A DNA stretch of 64,000 nucleotides from the NCBI RefSeq assembly GCF_035319885.1, contig NZ_CP141285.1:2984001-3048000 (forward strand). Reading direction: 5' to 3'. The position numbers and the translations under genes were made by a program. The notes below the pieces were generated by a model. The model did not search any database and was not told the DNA's origin. It saw only the letters and a program-made list of their open reading frames with translations. The DNA comes from Altererythrobacter sp. H2 (GTDB lineage: Bacteria > Pseudomonadota > Alphaproteobacteria > Sphingomonadales > Sphingomonadaceae). Below, piece by piece: positions 52,585 through 62,451 of this stretch (its first letter is position 1; each line of letters starts with the position of its first letter).

Positions 52585-53348
52585 TGCGCATTCTGGTCAC
52601 CAATGACGATGGCATCAACGCCCCCGGCATTGCCCTGCTGGAGGAGATCGCCCGCCAGTTCAGCGACGATGTATGGGTGGTCGCCCCGGCCGACAACCAG
52701 ACCGGCGCGGGCCACTCGCTCACGCTGTCCACCCCGGTGCGGCTGCGCAAGCATGACGAGCGGCGCTGGTCCGTCACCGGCACGCCGACCGATGCCGTGA
52801 CCATGGGCCTGAAGGTCGTGCTGGATTCCCCGCCCGACCTGATCCTCTCCGGCATCAATGCCGGGGCGAACCTGGGCGACGACATTACCTATTCCGGCAC
52901 CGTCAGCGCGGCGATGGAAGGGGCGCTGGCAGGCATTCGTTCGATTGCGCTCAGCCAGGTCATGCACGCCGAGGCCCCCCGTTCGGGCGACCGGTTCGAG
53001 GCGGCACGGGCGTGGGGCGCGCGCGCAATAACCCCGCTTTTGGGGCTGCCCTTCGCGCCGCGCACGCTGGTAAGCGTAAACTTTCCCGCGCTTGAGCCGG
53101 ACGCGATCCAGGGCATCAGGGTTGCGCGGCAGGGTTTCCATGATTACTCAAGGGGTTCGGTGGTGGAGAAGCGCGATCCGCGCGGCTTTCGCTACTACTG
53201 GTTCGGGCTGGATGCGGTCGAGCATACGCGCGGCCATGACAGCGACCTGGAAGCAATCGAGGACGGTTTCGTGTCGGTGACACCCCTGCAACTCGAACTG
53301 ACCCATCACGCTTCGCTCGACGCGTTGCGGGAAAGGTATCGCGGATGA
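52584..53348 (+). CDS. surE: 5'/3'-nucleotidase SurE
   Basis: A 254-residue metal-dependent phosphatase acting on nucleoside monophosphates. The N-terminal metal site [15 protein letters not shown], the ADNQTGAGHSLTL segment and ILSGINAGANLGDDITYSGT are the SurE signatures. It overlaps serS (TGATG) and is overlapped by the LysM/M23 gene (ATGA). The usual companion pcm is missing from the operon. Confidence 0.97.
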   Translation: MRILVTNDDGINAPGIALLEEIARQFSDDVWVVAPADNQTGAGHSLTLSTPVRLRKHDERRWSVTGTPTDAVTMGLKVVLDSPPDLILSGINAGANLGDDITYSGTVSAAMEGALAGIRSIALSQVMHAEAPRSGDRFEAARAWGARAITPLLGLPFAPRTLVSVNFPALEPDAIQGIRVARQGFHDYSRGSVVEKRDPRGFRYYWFGLDAVEHTRGHDSDLEAIEDGFVSVTPLQLELTHHASLDALRERYRG

Positions 53349-54124
53349 AACGCCTCGCTCTCGCCCTCCTCGCGCCTCTGCTGGTGGCGAGCGCCAATCC
53401 GGCAACGGTGACGGAATACGAGGTGGGCGAAGGCGAGACACTGGGCGGCATTGCCAACCGCACAGGCGTGCCGGCGGCGGTGATCGCGGCGGCCAATGGC
53501 CTGGCAGAGCCGCACACGGTTCAGAAGGGCCAGAAGCTGGTCATCCCGCGCCAGCGCAGCCATACGGTCAAACCGGGCGAGACCGGCTTTTCCATCGGGA
53601 TGCAATACGGCGTGGCCTTCGAACAGATCGCCATCGCCAATGGCCTTGCACCGCCCTACACGGTCAAGGTCGGGCAGACGCTGATCATTCCCGCTGTTCT
53701 GAAAACCCCGCCCCCGCCGGTGAAACAGCGCTCGGAACCCTATTTCCGCTGGCCCCACGATGGCAAGGTGCTGGCTCGGTTTACCGGGCTGAACGACCAG
53801 GGGGGGCATGACGGGATCGATATTGCGGCCAAGCCCGGAGACATGATCCGCGCCGCCGCCAGCGGCACGGTAGTCCGCGTCGCGGAAGGCCACCAGCGGT
53901 TCGGGCGAATGGTGGTGATCGACCACGGCGGTGGATGGCTGACCGCCTATGGCCCGCTGGCACGGGCGACAGTCAGGCGCGGCGAGTTCGTCAAGACAGG
54001 CGAGCGGATCGGCATTGCCGGGGCGGCCGGACCGGTGAAAAAGCCCGATCTGCACTTCCGCATCCTGAAGGACGACAAGGAGGTCGACCCCGCACCACGG
54101 CTGCCGGAGCGCAAAGGATCGTGA
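53345..54124 (+). CDS. LysM and LytM (M23-like) factor, probably catalytically inactive (NlpD-like)
   Basis: A 259-residue exported protein. A short signal peptide (LALALLAPLLVASANP) precedes two LysM glycan-binding domains (about 24-67 and 71-115) and an M23/LytM domain. The first metal motif is present (H155 and D159 in GGHDGID), but the catalytic histidine expected near 204 is a proline (TAYGPLA), and HLHF is DLHF. It is therefore likely an amidase activator like NlpD rather than a peptidase. Its position next to surE matches surE-pcm-nlpD gene order in enterobacteria. Confidence 0.85.
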   Translation: MKRLALALLAPLLVASANPATVTEYEVGEGETLGGIANRTGVPAAVIAAANGLAEPHTVQKGQKLVIPRQRSHTVKPGETGFSIGMQYGVAFEQIAIANGLAPPYTVKVGQTLIIPAVLKTPPPPVKQRSEPYFRWPHDGKVLARFTGLNDQGGHDGIDIAAKPGDMIRAAASGTVVRVAEGHQRFGRMVVIDHGGGWLTAYGPLARATVRRGEFVKTGERIGIAGAAGPVKKPDLHFRILKDDKEVDPAPRLPERKGS

Positions 54125-55218
54125 AGAGATTTACAGACCGGCTTGCCCTGCCCACAGGCAGGCGAAAGCTCCCTGCCTCTGAGCGCAAGCCTCTTCGCCG
54201 TGCTGTCGGCGTGCCGGTGTGGGGCGATGTCGCCATCCGCATGGGGCTGGCGTTCTTCCTGATCGCCATGGTGGTTCTGATTCACTGGTGGGACCGGGCC
54301 GGGCTGATCGACCACTATGATGGCCATGTCAGTTTTCTCGACGTGGTTTATTTCACCATGATCTCGGTCACCACCACGGGCTTTGGTGATATTGCCCCGA
54401 TCAGCGACCGCTCACGCCTGATCGAGGCGATTATCGTGACCCCGGTGCGGATTGCAGTGCTCTTCATTTTCATTGGCACCGCCTACACCTTTGTCATCAA
54501 ACGCAGCTGGGAGACTTGGCGCATGGCGCGGATACAGAAGCAGCTTTCCGGCCACATCGTCGTGCTTGGCTACGGCATTTCCGGTTCGGAAGCGGTTGCC
54601 GAACTGATCGAGCGAGGCATCGATCCGCGCCAGATCGTGGTGGTCGACCCCGGCGAGGACCGTATTGCCCGGGCCGAAAAGATGGGCTGCAACGTGCTGG
54701 TCGCCGACGCCACCCGCGACGATACGCTGGAGGCCGTCCGCATCCGCGAGGCGCAGACGGTGCTGGTCTCGGCCGGTCGTGACGACACTTCGATCCTGAT
54801 CGTCCTGACCGTTCGCCACCTGGCCCCGGACGTTCCCATCAGCATGGTGGTGCGTGCAGCAGACAACGAACTGCTGGCCCGCCAGGCCGGCGCCACCAAC
54901 GTCATCAACCCGGTGCGCTTTACCGGCCTGCTGCTGGCCGGAAGCGCCAAGGGCGCGCACATTTCCGATTACCTCGCCGATCTCGCCTCGGTCAGCGGCC
55001 GGGTGCAGCTGGTCGAGCGCGTCGTGACCGCCGAGGAAGCTGGCTGTCCGCTGACCTCGCTGCGGTCGGGCGGGCGCGGGTTGAGGGTCTACCGCGACGG
55101 GAAAGTCCTGGGCTTCTGGGAAGACGAATGCCAGACGCTGCAAGAAGGCGACGTGCTGGTCGAGATCATACCGACGGTGGACGGCACGACCAACGGCGAC
55201 GGTTCGGAGTTCGCGTAA
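54121..55218 (+). CDS. Two-helix potassium channel with RCK (TrkA-N) domain
   Basis: A 365-residue channel subunit. Two transmembrane helices (FFLIAMVVLIHWW and VRIAVLFIFIGTAYTFVI) flank the pore loop with selectivity filter TTTGFGD (85-90). A cytoplasmic RCK domain with the Rossmann pattern HIVVLGYGISGSEAV and a TrkA-C-like domain follow, as in MthK/Kch-type channels gated by ligand. It starts at a GTG that overlaps the preceding stop as GTGA. The frame is open further upstream, but that extension is the wrong frame of the LytM gene. Confidence 0.9.
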   Translation: MKRFTDRLALPTGRRKLPASERKPLRRAVGVPVWGDVAIRMGLAFFLIAMVVLIHWWDRAGLIDHYDGHVSFLDVVYFTMISVTTTGFGDIAPISDRSRLIEAIIVTPVRIAVLFIFIGTAYTFVIKRSWETWRMARIQKQLSGHIVVLGYGISGSEAVAELIERGIDPRQIVVVDPGEDRIARAEKMGCNVLVADATRDDTLEAVRIREAQTVLVSAGRDDTSILIVLTVRHLAPDVPISMVVRAADNELLARQAGATNVINPVRFTGLLLAGSAKGAHISDYLADLASVSGRVQLVERVVTAEEAGCPLTSLRSGGRGLRVYRDGKVLGFWEDECQTLQEGDVLVEIIPTVDGTTNGDGSEFA

Positions 55219-55269
55219 CACCGGCCTACTGGCGCGGCAGCCCGCAGCCGTGTAAGGGCGCACCCCATC

Positions 55270-56649
55270 ATGAACGCTACAACCACCCTCCCCGACCAGA
55301 AGAAAGTCGGCATGGTCTCGCTCGGCTGCCCCAAGGCACTGGTCGATTCCGAGCGCATCCTCACCCGCCTGCGGGCCGATGGCTATGCCATGAGCTCCGA
55401 CTATGCGGGAGCGGACGTGGTGCTGGTCAACACCTGCGGCTTTCTGGATTCCGCCAAGGAAGAAAGCCTCGCCGCCATCGGGGAAGCCATTACCGAGAAC
55501 GGCCGGGTGATCGTGACCGGGTGCATGGGCGAAGAGGCGGACGTGATCCGTGCCAGGTATCCGCAGGTCCTGGCCGTCACTGGTGCACATCAATACGAAC
55601 AGGTGGTCGAGGCCGTTCACCAGGCCGCGCCGCCATCACAGGGTCCGTTTATCGACCTGATCCCCCAACCGGACATCAAGCTCACGCCGCGCCACTACAG
55701 CTATCTGAAAATTTCCGAAGGCTGCAACCATACCTGTGCCTTCTGCATCATCCCGCAGCTGCGCGGCAAGCTCGCCAGCCGCCGGGTGGACGCGGTGCTG
55801 CGCGAGGCGGAAAAGCTGGTTGCAGCGGGGACAAAGGAACTGCTGGTCATCAGCCAGGATACCAGCGCCTACGGGGTTGATATCCGGCACGAGGAACGGT
55901 TGTGGAAGGACCACCCGGTCCGCGCCCACATGACCGATCTGGCGCGCGAACTTGGCCAGCTGCGCACCCCGCAGGGCGAGACGCCCTGGGTGCGGCTCCA
56001 CTATGTCTATCCCTACCCGCACGTCGACGCGGTGATTCCGATGATGGCGGAGGGCCTGCTGACCCCCTATCTCGATATCCCGTTCCAGCACGCCAGCCCT
56101 TCGGTCCTGCGCGCGATGAAGCGCCCGGCGAACGAAGCGAAAGTGCTTGAACGGCTGAAATCGTGGCGGGAAATCTGCCCCGAGATCGCGGTGCGCAGCA
56201 GCTTCGTCGTCGGCTTCCCGGGCGAAACCGAGGACGATTTCCAGTATCTCCTGCGCTGGCTGGAGGAAGCCCAGCTGGACCGGGTCGGCGCGTTCCGGTT
56301 TGAACCGGTGGAAGGCGCGGCGGCCAACCTGCTGCCCGATCCTGTGCCCGAAGCGGTCAAGGAAGAACGCTACGCCCGGATCATGGAAGTGACCGAGCGG
56401 ATCAGCGCGGCCAAACTGGCGGGCAAGGTCGGTTCGACAGTCGATATCATCATCGACGAAGTCGGCGAACCGGACGAGGACGGCGACATCGGCGCCACCG
56501 GCCGCAGCCAGGCCGACGCACCCGAGATCGATGGAGCGGTCTACCTGCGCAATGTTCCCGCCACGCTGGCACCGGGCGATTTCGTAACCGCGAAAATCGA
56601 GGATGCCGATGCCCATGACCTGTTCGGCGTCATAAGCCGCGCCCGGTGA
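55270..56649 (+). CDS. rimO: Ribosomal protein S12 methylthiotransferase RimO
   Basis: A 459-residue radical-SAM enzyme that methylthiolates the conserved aspartate of ribosomal protein S12. The N-terminal UPF0004 domain carries [29 protein letters not shown] and VTGCMGEEA with its three cluster cysteines. The radical-SAM motif is [10 protein letters not shown]-terminal TRAM domain follows. The [11 protein letters not shown] wording separates RimO from MiaB. The transglutaminase gene follows closely or overlaps its stop. Confidence 0.96.
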   Translation: MNATTTLPDQKKVGMVSLGCPKALVDSERILTRLRADGYAMSSDYAGADVVLVNTCGFLDSAKEESLAAIGEAITENGRVIVTGCMGEEADVIRARYPQVLAVTGAHQYEQVVEAVHQAAPPSQGPFIDLIPQPDIKLTPRHYSYLKISEGCNHTCAFCIIPQLRGKLASRRVDAVLREAEKLVAAGTKELLVISQDTSAYGVDIRHEERLWKDHPVRAHMTDLARELGQLRTPQGETPWVRLHYVYPYPHVDAVIPMMAEGLLTPYLDIPFQHASPSVLRAMKRPANEAKVLERLKSWREICPEIAVRSSFVVGFPGETEDDFQYLLRWLEEAQLDRVGAFRFEPVEGAAANLLPDPVPEAVKEERYARIMEVTERISAAKLAGKVGSTVDIIIDEVGEPDEDGDIGATGRSQADAPEIDGAVYLRNVPATLAPGDFVTAKIEDADAHDLFGVISRAR

Positions 56650-56714
56650 CGGAAAGCCGAGCGTCGGAACCCGAAGTGACGGAAACCGGAGCGCCCTGTG
56701 CCCGTTCCCCCGCC

Positions 56715-57512
56715 ATGCCCGTTACCGTCACTGCCCGCTTCGCCTTCACAACGGATGCACCAACCGATGTGCTTCTGCAGTTCGAGGCCGCCGCCATTCC
56801 CGAGCAGCGCATTGTCTCGTCCGAGTGCAGGATGAGCGATGCCGACCACCTGGCCCGCGTGACGGCCGAGGATGACATTGGCGAGCGGATCTGGCTTGAC
56901 GTGAATGGCCGGTTCGAGGTCGCTTATCAGGCCGTGGTCGAAGTCCGGCGGATCGTGCCGGATATCACCGCCCTGCCCGGGCTGGCCCCGCACGACCTGC
57001 CGGGTGAAGCGGTCAAGTATCTGCTCGATTCCCGGTACTGCCCGGCTGACAGCTTCCAGTCGTTTGTCGGGTCCGAGTTCGACGGCACCTCCGGGGGGGA
57101 ACGGGTGGAGGCCATCCGGCGCTGGCTGGCCGAAAACCTGGTCTATGCGTCTGGAGCGAGCCATTCCGGCACTGGTGCCCGCGATACCTTTGTCGAGCGG
57201 CGCGGTGTGTGCCGGGATTATGCCCATCTGCTGATCACCATGGCGCGGGCATCGGCTATCCCGGCGCGTTATGTCGCCTGCTATGCGCCCGGAGTGGAAC
57301 CACCCGATTTCCATGCCGTGGCCGAGGTGTTTCTGGCCGATCCTTCCATTGCAGGCGGCGGGGCGTGGTACCTGGTCGACGCCACAGGAATGGCCGATCC
57401 CGCCCAGACGGTGAAAATCGGGGTCGGGCGTGATGCGGCCGATGTGAGTTTCCTGACCAGCTTCGGGGACAGCGAGTTCCACGGCGCGACCGTCTCCGCC
57501 CGTATTACCTGA
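56715..57512 (+). CDS. Transglutaminase-like family protein
   Basis: About 265 residues. The papain-like triad is visible: cysteine in RRGVCRDYAHL, histidine in DFHAVAEVFL and aspartate in YLVDATGM. An N-terminal beta domain (VTVTARFAFTTDAPTDVLLQ) precedes it, as in bacterial transglutaminase-like peptidases. A GTG at 56646 in the same frame would overlap the rimO stop as GTGA and add 23 low-complexity residues; neither start has a ribosome-binding site, so the start is uncertain. Substrate unknown. Confidence 0.85.
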   Translation: MPVTVTARFAFTTDAPTDVLLQFEAAAIPEQRIVSSECRMSDADHLARVTAEDDIGERIWLDVNGRFEVAYQAVVEVRRIVPDITALPGLAPHDLPGEAVKYLLDSRYCPADSFQSFVGSEFDGTSGGERVEAIRRWLAENLVYASGASHSGTGARDTFVERRGVCRDYAHLLITMARASAIPARYVACYAPGVEPPDFHAVAEVFLADPSIAGGGAWYLVDATGMADPAQTVKIGVGRDAADVSFLTSFGDSEFHGATVSARIT

Positions 57513-57592
57513 ATATGTATGCGGCGCGTGGGCATTGTGCCGGCAGCCTGCTAGTCTTCCTGAGGTGAGATCGGAGCGGCGGGAGCGGCACT

Positions 57593-58567
57593 ATGGACCT
57601 AGTAGCGGTGGATATCGGCGGCACGCATGCCCGTTTCGCGCTGGCGCAGGTGGACGCTGCCGGTGCGATTACACTTGGCGAACCGGAGACCCTGCACACG
57701 GTCGACCATGCCAGCTTCCAGACCGCATGGGAGGATTTCCGCCGCCGCATGGGCGGCAGCCTGCCCCGTGCGGTCTCGATGGCGATTGCCGGCCCCGTGG
57801 GCGGTGACGTTATCCGCTTCACCAACAATCCGTGGATCATCCGGCCCGCGCTGGTGAAGGAGAAACTCGGGGTCGACCGTTTTACCCTGGTGAACGATTT
57901 CGCCGCCGTGGCCCATGCCGTGGCGCGCGCCGATGACAGCCAGTTCCTCCATCTCGCCGGGCCGGACCAGCCCCTCGGCCAGGACGGCACGATCAGCGTG
58001 ATCGGCCCGGGCACCGGCCTTGGCGTAGCCCACCTCTGGCGCTCGGGCGCGCAATACCGGGTACAGGCTACCGAAGGCGGCCATATCGACTTCGCCCCAC
58101 TCGACACGATCGAAGATGCCATCCTTGCCCGGCTGCGCAGGCGGCATAACCGGGTCTCGATCGAACGGGTGGTGGCAGGGCCCGGGATTGTCGACATCTA
58201 CCAGGCTCTGGCCGCGATGGAGCATCGCGCCGTGCCCGAATGCGATGCCATCGACATCTGGACAACTGGCACCAGTGGCGAAGACAGTCTGGCGGCCGCC
58301 GCCGTGGACCGGTTCTGCCTGTCTCTGGGGTCTGTTGCCGGAGACATCACGCTCGCCCAGGGCGGGTTTGCCGGCGTGGTGATTGCCGGCGGCCTGGGCT
58401 ACCGTATCCGGGACACCCTGCTTTCTTCCGGCTTTGCCCAGCGGTTCCGCGCCAAGGGGCGGTTCGAGAGCCTCATGGCCTCGATCCCGGTCAAGCTGAT
58501 CGTGCACCCGCAGCCGGGCCTGTTCGGGGCAGCGGCTGCCTATGTCTCGGAACATGGAGCCGTCTGA
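57593..58567 (+). CDS. glk: Glucokinase
   Basis: A 324-residue ROK-independent (bacterial Glk family) hexokinase. The phosphate-binding motif VAVDIGGTHARFALA opens the protein. VISVIGPGTGLGVAHL, the glucose-contacting TEGGHIDFAP and the C-terminal GVVIAGGLGYRI match Glk. It phosphorylates glucose for the Entner-Doudoroff or related pathway. GGGAG precedes the ATG. Its stop overlaps the start of the next gene as TGATG. Confidence 0.94.
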   Translation: MDLVAVDIGGTHARFALAQVDAAGAITLGEPETLHTVDHASFQTAWEDFRRRMGGSLPRAVSMAIAGPVGGDVIRFTNNPWIIRPALVKEKLGVDRFTLVNDFAAVAHAVARADDSQFLHLAGPDQPLGQDGTISVIGPGTGLGVAHLWRSGAQYRVQATEGGHIDFAPLDTIEDAILARLRRRHNRVSIERVVAGPGIVDIYQALAAMEHRAVPECDAIDIWTTGTSGEDSLAAAAVDRFCLSLGSVAGDITLAQGGFAGVVIAGGLGYRIRDTLLSSGFAQRFRAKGRFESLMASIPVKLIVHPQPGLFGAAAAYVSEHGAV

Positions 58568-61347
58568 TGAAGACAGTTGCGGACCTGACCGAGCGGCTCG
58601 GCGAACTTCACCAGCGTACTCAGGAAACGCCGCTGTTCAACCCGGTTTTCCAGCTCTCGCTCGATCTCTCGCGCGAGCTGGAAAGCGGGGAGACCGATCT
58701 GGCGAAACTGGCCGGAATGGTTGCCGAACTCGAATGCGACGGCCTGAAGAGCCGCGCGGCGCGCTTGCGCGGGCTGGTCGGCCCCTTTGGCAGTGACAAC
58801 GGGCTTGTCACCGATGCGCTGGATCAGGACGGTGCGGAAGATTTCGAGACGTTCCGGGCGCGCTGGGAAATGCCGCAACTCCATGCCGTGTTCACCGCGC
58901 ACCCGACTTTCCTGCTGACGCCAGACCAGTCGGCAGCAGTCGCCCGGGCCGCCTCCGGCGACGATCCGATCGACGAAACGGTCTGCGCGGTGCCGGGTGT
59001 GCGCCCTGCCATCACGCTTGAGCACGAACACGGGGAGGCCATGGCAGCCATCGCCCGTGCGCAGGACGCGCGGGACCGGATTGTGGCGTCGCTCCTCGGT
59101 GCAGCCCGCAGCCGCTGGCCGGAACAATGGCTTGCGTTCCAGCCGCTTCCTTTCCGCTTCGCCAGCTGGGTCGGCTATGACATGGACGGGCGCACCGATA
59201 TCGGCTGGCACACCTCGATCGCGTTCCGGCTTCAGGAGAAAGCCGAACGCCTTGCGCGCTATACCCGGCAGCTGGAGGCAATCGACCCGGGCCACCCCCT
59301 GCTTGCCACCCTTGCGCCCGCCACCGACTTTGCAGCAGAGCGCGCAGCGGATTTCGCCGCCGATCTCGACGAGGGATCGGTATTCGCCAGTGCCGCCAAC
59401 CGGCTGACCCGTGGCGACCCCGCCAACCTGCTGAGCCTCGCACCGATAATCGCGGCGCTGGAAGATGAGGCGAGCACGGCTAAGGCGGACCGCGCAATCG
59501 CCCTGCGCACCCTTGCTGCAGCGATGCGCGCGGACGGGCTCGGCATGGGCTGGATCCATTTCCGGGTCAACGCCAAGCAGCTGCACAACGCCATACGCCG
59601 ACGCCTGCCTGAGGGTGACACGATAGAGCTGGCGAGCAAGGGCGCGCTCGCAACACTGCGGCGGATGGTGGACGAGGCCCGCCCGCTGCGGACAAACTTC
59701 GCCGCGCTTGCGACCGAAAGCTCGACCGCAATCCGCCAGTTCATCGCGATGGCGCAAATCCTGCGCCACATCGATGCCGATGCGCCAATCCGGATGCTGG
59801 TCGCCGAGTGCGAGCAGCCCGCCACCATGCTGGCCGCGCTCTACTTCGCCCGGCTCTTCGGGGTCGAGGGCAAGGTCGATGTCTCGCCCTTGTTCGAGAC
59901 CGAAACTGCCCTGGAGCATGGCGGACGGTTTCTTGACGCACTGCTCGCCGAGCCGGCCTACCGGGCCTATGCCCGCACCCGCGGCCGCGTTTCGATCCAG
60001 ACCGGCTTTTCCGATGCCGGGCGGTTTGTCGGCCAGATTCCGGCCAGCCTCGCCATTGAAAGGCTGCAAGGCCGCCTGGCCGAGGCGATGGCCGCCAACG
60101 GGCTGACCGACATTGCCGCGCTCATCTTCAACACCCACGGAGAGAGCATGGGCCGCGGGGCGCACCCGGTTTCGCTGCGTGACCGGCTCGAGTGGCCGCT
60201 CTCGCCATGGACCCGGCGCAGGTTCGCCCGCGCAGGTATCCGGATCGAGCCGGAAGCCAGCTTCCAGGGCGGGGACGGATACCTGTTCTTCGCCACACCT
60301 GAGCTGGCGCTGGCCACCCTGGGGCAGATTGCCCGGCTGCGCCCGGCAGAGACGGATGCGGCAGGGGCCGCCGATCCGTTCTATCGCCGGACCGACCTCA
60401 GTCTCGACTTCTACCGGGCGGTCAAGGAGCACCAGCGTGACCATCTGGAGAGCCGCACCTATGCGCGCGCGATCACCGCGTTCGGGCTGGGCCTGCTGAA
60501 CCAGACCGGCAGCCGCGTTTCGCGCCGCCAGAGCGACATCAATGCCGACCGCGAGATGAGCCTGCGCCAGATCCGCGCGATCCCCCACAACGCCATCCTC
60601 CAGCAGCTTGGCTATCCGGTCAACGTGATCGCCGGAGTCGGAAGTGCAGCCGAAGGAAACCGCGAGGAGCTGGCCGGGCTGCTGTCAGACAGCCCGCGCG
60701 GGCAGCAGATCGTGCGCCTGGTGCGGGCCGCCAATGCGCTTGCCAGCATCAAGACCGTCGCCGCATTCGGCGAGCTGTTCAATTCCGCCTACTGGGCCAG
60801 CCGCACCTATCGCGGCACAGAGGATCACCTCGCGGGGTCATGCGCCGCGCTGGCCGAATATCTGGTTGGCGATGACCGGACCGGGGTATTCCGCCGCCTG
60901 GCCTCACGCCTGCGGATCGATGCGCTGAAACTTCACCGGTTGCTCGAACTGGTGCCCGAGGAAGCCACCGGGCCTGACCGCGAGGCCGTGCGGCGAAGGA
61001 TCGGGGTGCTCCAGGCTCTGCGCTTGACGCTGCTCCAGCACATGTTCCTGCGCGCCGTTTCGGTTCCTGCGTTCAGCCGCGCGAACGATATCAGCCGCAG
61101 TGACGTGATCGAGATGGTCCTCACGCTGCGGATCGATGAAGCGCTGGCCCAGTTGCGGCGGGCGTTCCCGGTGCGGGTACCGGGCCCCGGCGACTTCCCG
61201 CTCGACGAACCTTCGGATTATCCTGACGGGGGCGAGGAAGGCTATGCTGCGATCGAGCGCGACTTCATCGCCCCGATCGAGCAGGCGCAGGCGCTAAGCT
61301 TGCGGATTGCCACCGCCATCGCCAACGAATTCGGCGCACACGGTTAG
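58567..61347 (+). CDS. Divergent phosphoenolpyruvate-carboxylase-like protein
   Basis: A 926-residue protein collinear with PEP carboxylase (883 in Escherichia coli). FTAHPT at 109-114 keeps the catalytic histidine H112, but the following glutamate is F115. The other signatures are altered: the lysine of the GYSDSxKD loop is replaced in TGFSDAGRFVGQIPA, the FHGRGGxxGRGG loop reads FNTHGESMGRGAHP, and the RxDIRQ segment reads RVNAKQ. C-terminal conservation is also weak. Whether it carboxylates PEP is doubtful. It is coupled to glk by one-base overlap. Confidence 0.75.
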   Translation: MKTVADLTERLGELHQRTQETPLFNPVFQLSLDLSRELESGETDLAKLAGMVAELECDGLKSRAARLRGLVGPFGSDNGLVTDALDQDGAEDFETFRARWEMPQLHAVFTAHPTFLLTPDQSAAVARAASGDDPIDETVCAVPGVRPAITLEHEHGEAMAAIARAQDARDRIVASLLGAARSRWPEQWLAFQPLPFRFASWVGYDMDGRTDIGWHTSIAFRLQEKAERLARYTRQLEAIDPGHPLLATLAPATDFAAERAADFAADLDEGSVFASAANRLTRGDPANLLSLAPIIAALEDEASTAKADRAIALRTLAAAMRADGLGMGWIHFRVNAKQLHNAIRRRLPEGDTIELASKGALATLRRMVDEARPLRTNFAALATESSTAIRQFIAMAQILRHIDADAPIRMLVAECEQPATMLAALYFARLFGVEGKVDVSPLFETETALEHGGRFLDALLAEPAYRAYARTRGRVSIQTGFSDAGRFVGQIPASLAIERLQGRLAEAMAANGLTDIAALIFNTHGESMGRGAHPVSLRDRLEWPLSPWTRRRFARAGIRIEPEASFQGGDGYLFFATPELALATLGQIARLRPAETDAAGAADPFYRRTDLSLDFYRAVKEHQRDHLESRTYARAITAFGLGLLNQTGSRVSRRQSDINADREMSLRQIRAIPHNAILQQLGYPVNVIAGVGSAAEGNREELAGLLSDSPRGQQIVRLVRAANALASIKTVAAFGELFNSAYWASRTYRGTEDHLAGSCAALAEYLVGDDRTGVFRRLASRLRIDALKLHRLLELVPEEATGPDREAVRRRIGVLQALRLTLLQHMFLRAVSVPAFSRANDISRSDVIEMVLTLRIDEALAQLRRAFPVRVPGPGDFPLDEPSDYPDGGEEGYAAIERDFIAPIEQAQALSLRIATAIANEFGAHG

Positions 61348-61356
61348 GCCTGGCCG

Positions 61357-62397
61357 TCAGCCGCTGCGGGCGGTGCTCGCCCGGGCGATCAGCGTGACCG
61401 GAACCCGTCGTCCGCCCTCCGCCCTGCTCCGCGCATCCTCGCCGCCCAGCACCGCCTCGACCAGCGCAGCGCCCGCTTCCGCCGGATCGGGGCCGATGGT
61501 CGTCAGCGGCGGTCGGCTGAACCGGCCGGCCAGCAGATCATCGAACCCGATCACGCCCATGTCCTGCGGCACTGCAATGTCGGCAGAAGCAAGCGCCTCC
61601 ATCGCGCCGAGAGCCATCGCATCGCACGCAGCAAAGATGGCGTCGACATCATCAGCCCGTTCGACCAGTCGCCGGGCCGCCCGGCGCCCCTCTTCTTCCC
61701 GGCTGGGCGCGTTGACCGTGGCAACCAGGCACGGCTCCAGCCCGGCATTGCGCATGGCGCTGGCATAGCCCTCGTACCGCTCGGTAAACTGGACCTGCGG
61801 GGTGTCGAGCGCGCCAAGGAAGCAGGGCCGCCGGTAGCCCGCCTTGAGCAGATGCTCGACCGCCAGCCGCCCGGCAGCATGATTGTCCGACCGGATCCAT
61901 TCGAGCTCGTCGAAGGGGGAGCCCCAGTAAACCACCTTGCGTCCGCTGGCCTCGATTCCGCGGAAATAGTCCCATGCGGGCTGGTTGGTGGTGGTGCCGA
62001 TGACGACAAGCCCGTCCGCCCAGCCGCGCTCCTGGTAATGGCCGAACAGCCGGTCCTCCGCAGCCTGGAAGGATACCAGCGTTTCGAAGCCGCGTTCGGA
62101 GGCGGCGAGGCAGACACTGCCGAGCAGGGCATAGGCAAACGGGTTGATGGACGATGCACTCTCGCCCGGTCGGCAGATGACCACCACGGCCAGGGCGCCG
62201 GTCGAGCCGCGCCGCAAGCGGGCAGCCCGTTCATCGACGAAATAGCCCAGTTCCTCTGCCGCCTTGAGCACCCGGTTGCGGGTCGGTTCGGCGATCACCG
62301 GTGAACCGGCCAGGGCACGGCTGACGGTCGACTGGCTCACGCCGGCCCGTTCCGCGACATCAAACGATGTCGGTCGCCTGTGTTCCCCTCCGCTCAT
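61357..62397 (-). CDS. LacI family transcriptional regulator
   Basis: A 346-residue repressor. The helix-turn-helix TSFDVAERAGVSQSTVSRAL and hinge (TRNRVLKAAEELGYFVDERA) are classical. The periplasmic-binding-protein-like sensor domain follows, ending with the IGFDDLLAGRFSRPPLTTIG region. It converges with the PEP-carboxylase-like gene and lies 54 bp downstream of the halogenase gene on the same strand. A sugar inducer is likely given glk nearby. Confidence 0.92.
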   Translation of the reverse strand: MSGGEHRRPTSFDVAERAGVSQSTVSRALAGSPVIAEPTRNRVLKAAEELGYFVDERAARLRRGSTGALAVVVICRPGESASSINPFAYALLGSVCLAASERGFETLVSFQAAEDRLFGHYQERGWADGLVVIGTTTNQPAWDYFRGIEASGRKVVYWGSPFDELEWIRSDNHAAGRLAVEHLLKAGYRRPCFLGALDTPQVQFTERYEGYASAMRNAGLEPCLVATVNAPSREEEGRRAARRLVERADDVDAIFAACDAMALGAMEALASADIAVPQDMGVIGFDDLLAGRFSRPPLTTIGPDPAEAGAALVEAVLGGEDARSRAEGGRRVPVTLIARASTARSG

Positions 62398-62451
62398 CGG
62401 GCCATGCTCTACGACCGGGCAGGGCCGAGTGGCAAGCGCAGGGTGCGCGGA

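Noticed and set aside
58540-60588. A 682-codon frame antisense to the PEP-carboxylase-like gene
   Set aside because: Shadow frame; the plus strand shows family collinearity and translational coupling with glk.
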